Assembly: GCA_900765465.1 (NCBI GenBank)
Contig: CAAFRM010000220.1
Span: 1-6,617 of the forward strand
From: an uncultured Prevotella sp.
GTDB lineage: Bacteria > Bacteroidota > Bacteroidia > Bacteroidales > Bacteroidaceae
Reading direction: 5' to 3'
Length of the DNA: 6,617 bases
Shown here: piece by piece, positions 6,527 through 6,617 of the stretch
Position numbering within the stretch: the stretch's first letter is position 1
Layout of the letters: every line of letters begins with the position of its first letter
The notes under the pieces: model-generated
What the model was told of the DNA's origin: nothing
What the model saw: only the letters and a program-made list of their open reading frames with translations
Databases searched by the model: none
Program-made: the position numbers and the translations under genes

Positions 6527-6617
6527 ACCGTCAAAAGGTTAATAGATTGTTTAGGTTAGTAGTAATAGATTTAGGTTTTTAGTTATTAGGTTTTAAGGTA
6601 GATTGTTTAACAGATAA
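6527..6617 (+). other. Cytosine-free 5' leader downstream of the promoter (gene start outside)
   Basis: This stretch follows the promoter and has no ATG-led reading frame of any length, so it is most likely the 5' untranslated leader of the next gene. From 6533 to 6610 the + strand has no C at all (78 bases), only A, G and T, so the RNA could form no G-C pairs within this part. It contains three copies of TTAGGTT (6551, 6571, 6586) and two copies of an 11-base repeat. The downstream gene and any regulation cannot be seen. Confidence 0.6.
6543..6609 (+). repeat. Direct repeat pair TAGATTGTTTA in the leader
   Basis: The 11-base sequence TAGATTGTTTA occurs at 6543-6553 and again at 6599-6609, exact copies 56 bases apart start to start. 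Between them are three copies of TTAGGTT. In such low-complexity sequence, two exact 11-mers may come from slippage duplication or may be paired binding sites; nothing here decides between them. Confidence 0.5.

Noticed and set aside
1..6617. CRISPR arrays, tRNA or rRNA genes, insertion sequences, phage genes
   Set aside because: No repeat-spacer array, cloverleaf, rRNA segment, transposase motif or terminal inverted repeats were seen; the region reads as a core chromosomal locus.

Overview
The window looks like chromosomal DNA from a member of the Bacteroidales, most likely Prevotellaceae (Prevotella/Segatella type). Three things point there: a PorU-PorV type IX secretion pair directly followed by ispF, a downstream promoter with the Bacteroidota -33 TTTG / -7 TAnnTTTGC architecture, and weak or absent Shine-Dalgarno sequences. 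The genus is inferred from protein character and moderate GC content; no search was possible.

Layout, all genes on the + strand: (1) 1-246, the last 81 codons of tsf (elongation factor Ts), in the uniform codon style of a highly expressed gene. (2) 241-350, a stretch with three successive inverted repeats, the last followed by a T-run and probably acting as the tsf terminator. (3) 369-986, a complete fumarylacetoacetate-hydrolase-family enzyme resembling FAHD1/YcgM, with unusual residues at some active-site positions. (4) 1039-4605, porU, the gingipain-like (C25) sortase of the type IX secretion system. (5) 4671-5861, porV, its outer-membrane beta-barrel partner. (6) 5918-6397, ispF of the MEP isoprenoid pathway. 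(7) 6398-6617, a non-coding tail with a good Bacteroidota promoter and a cytosine-free leader for a gene that starts beyond the window.

porU, porV and ispF lie 65 and 56 bases apart with no convincing terminator or promoter between them, so they probably form one transcript; the FAH gene, 52 bases upstream of porU, may belong to it. PorU and PorV act together at the cell surface: PorV carries cargo bearing a C-terminal secretion domain away from the translocon, and PorU removes that domain and attaches the protein to lipopolysaccharide. IspF is a cytoplasmic housekeeping enzyme with no direct role in secretion.

The coding content is recognisable, and I see no undescribed multi-gene system. 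The points most worth a second look are non-coding (the cytosine-free leader, the heptad repeats, the hairpins after tsf) and two protein details (altered active-site residues in the FAH enzyme, an evenly spaced cysteine series in PorU).
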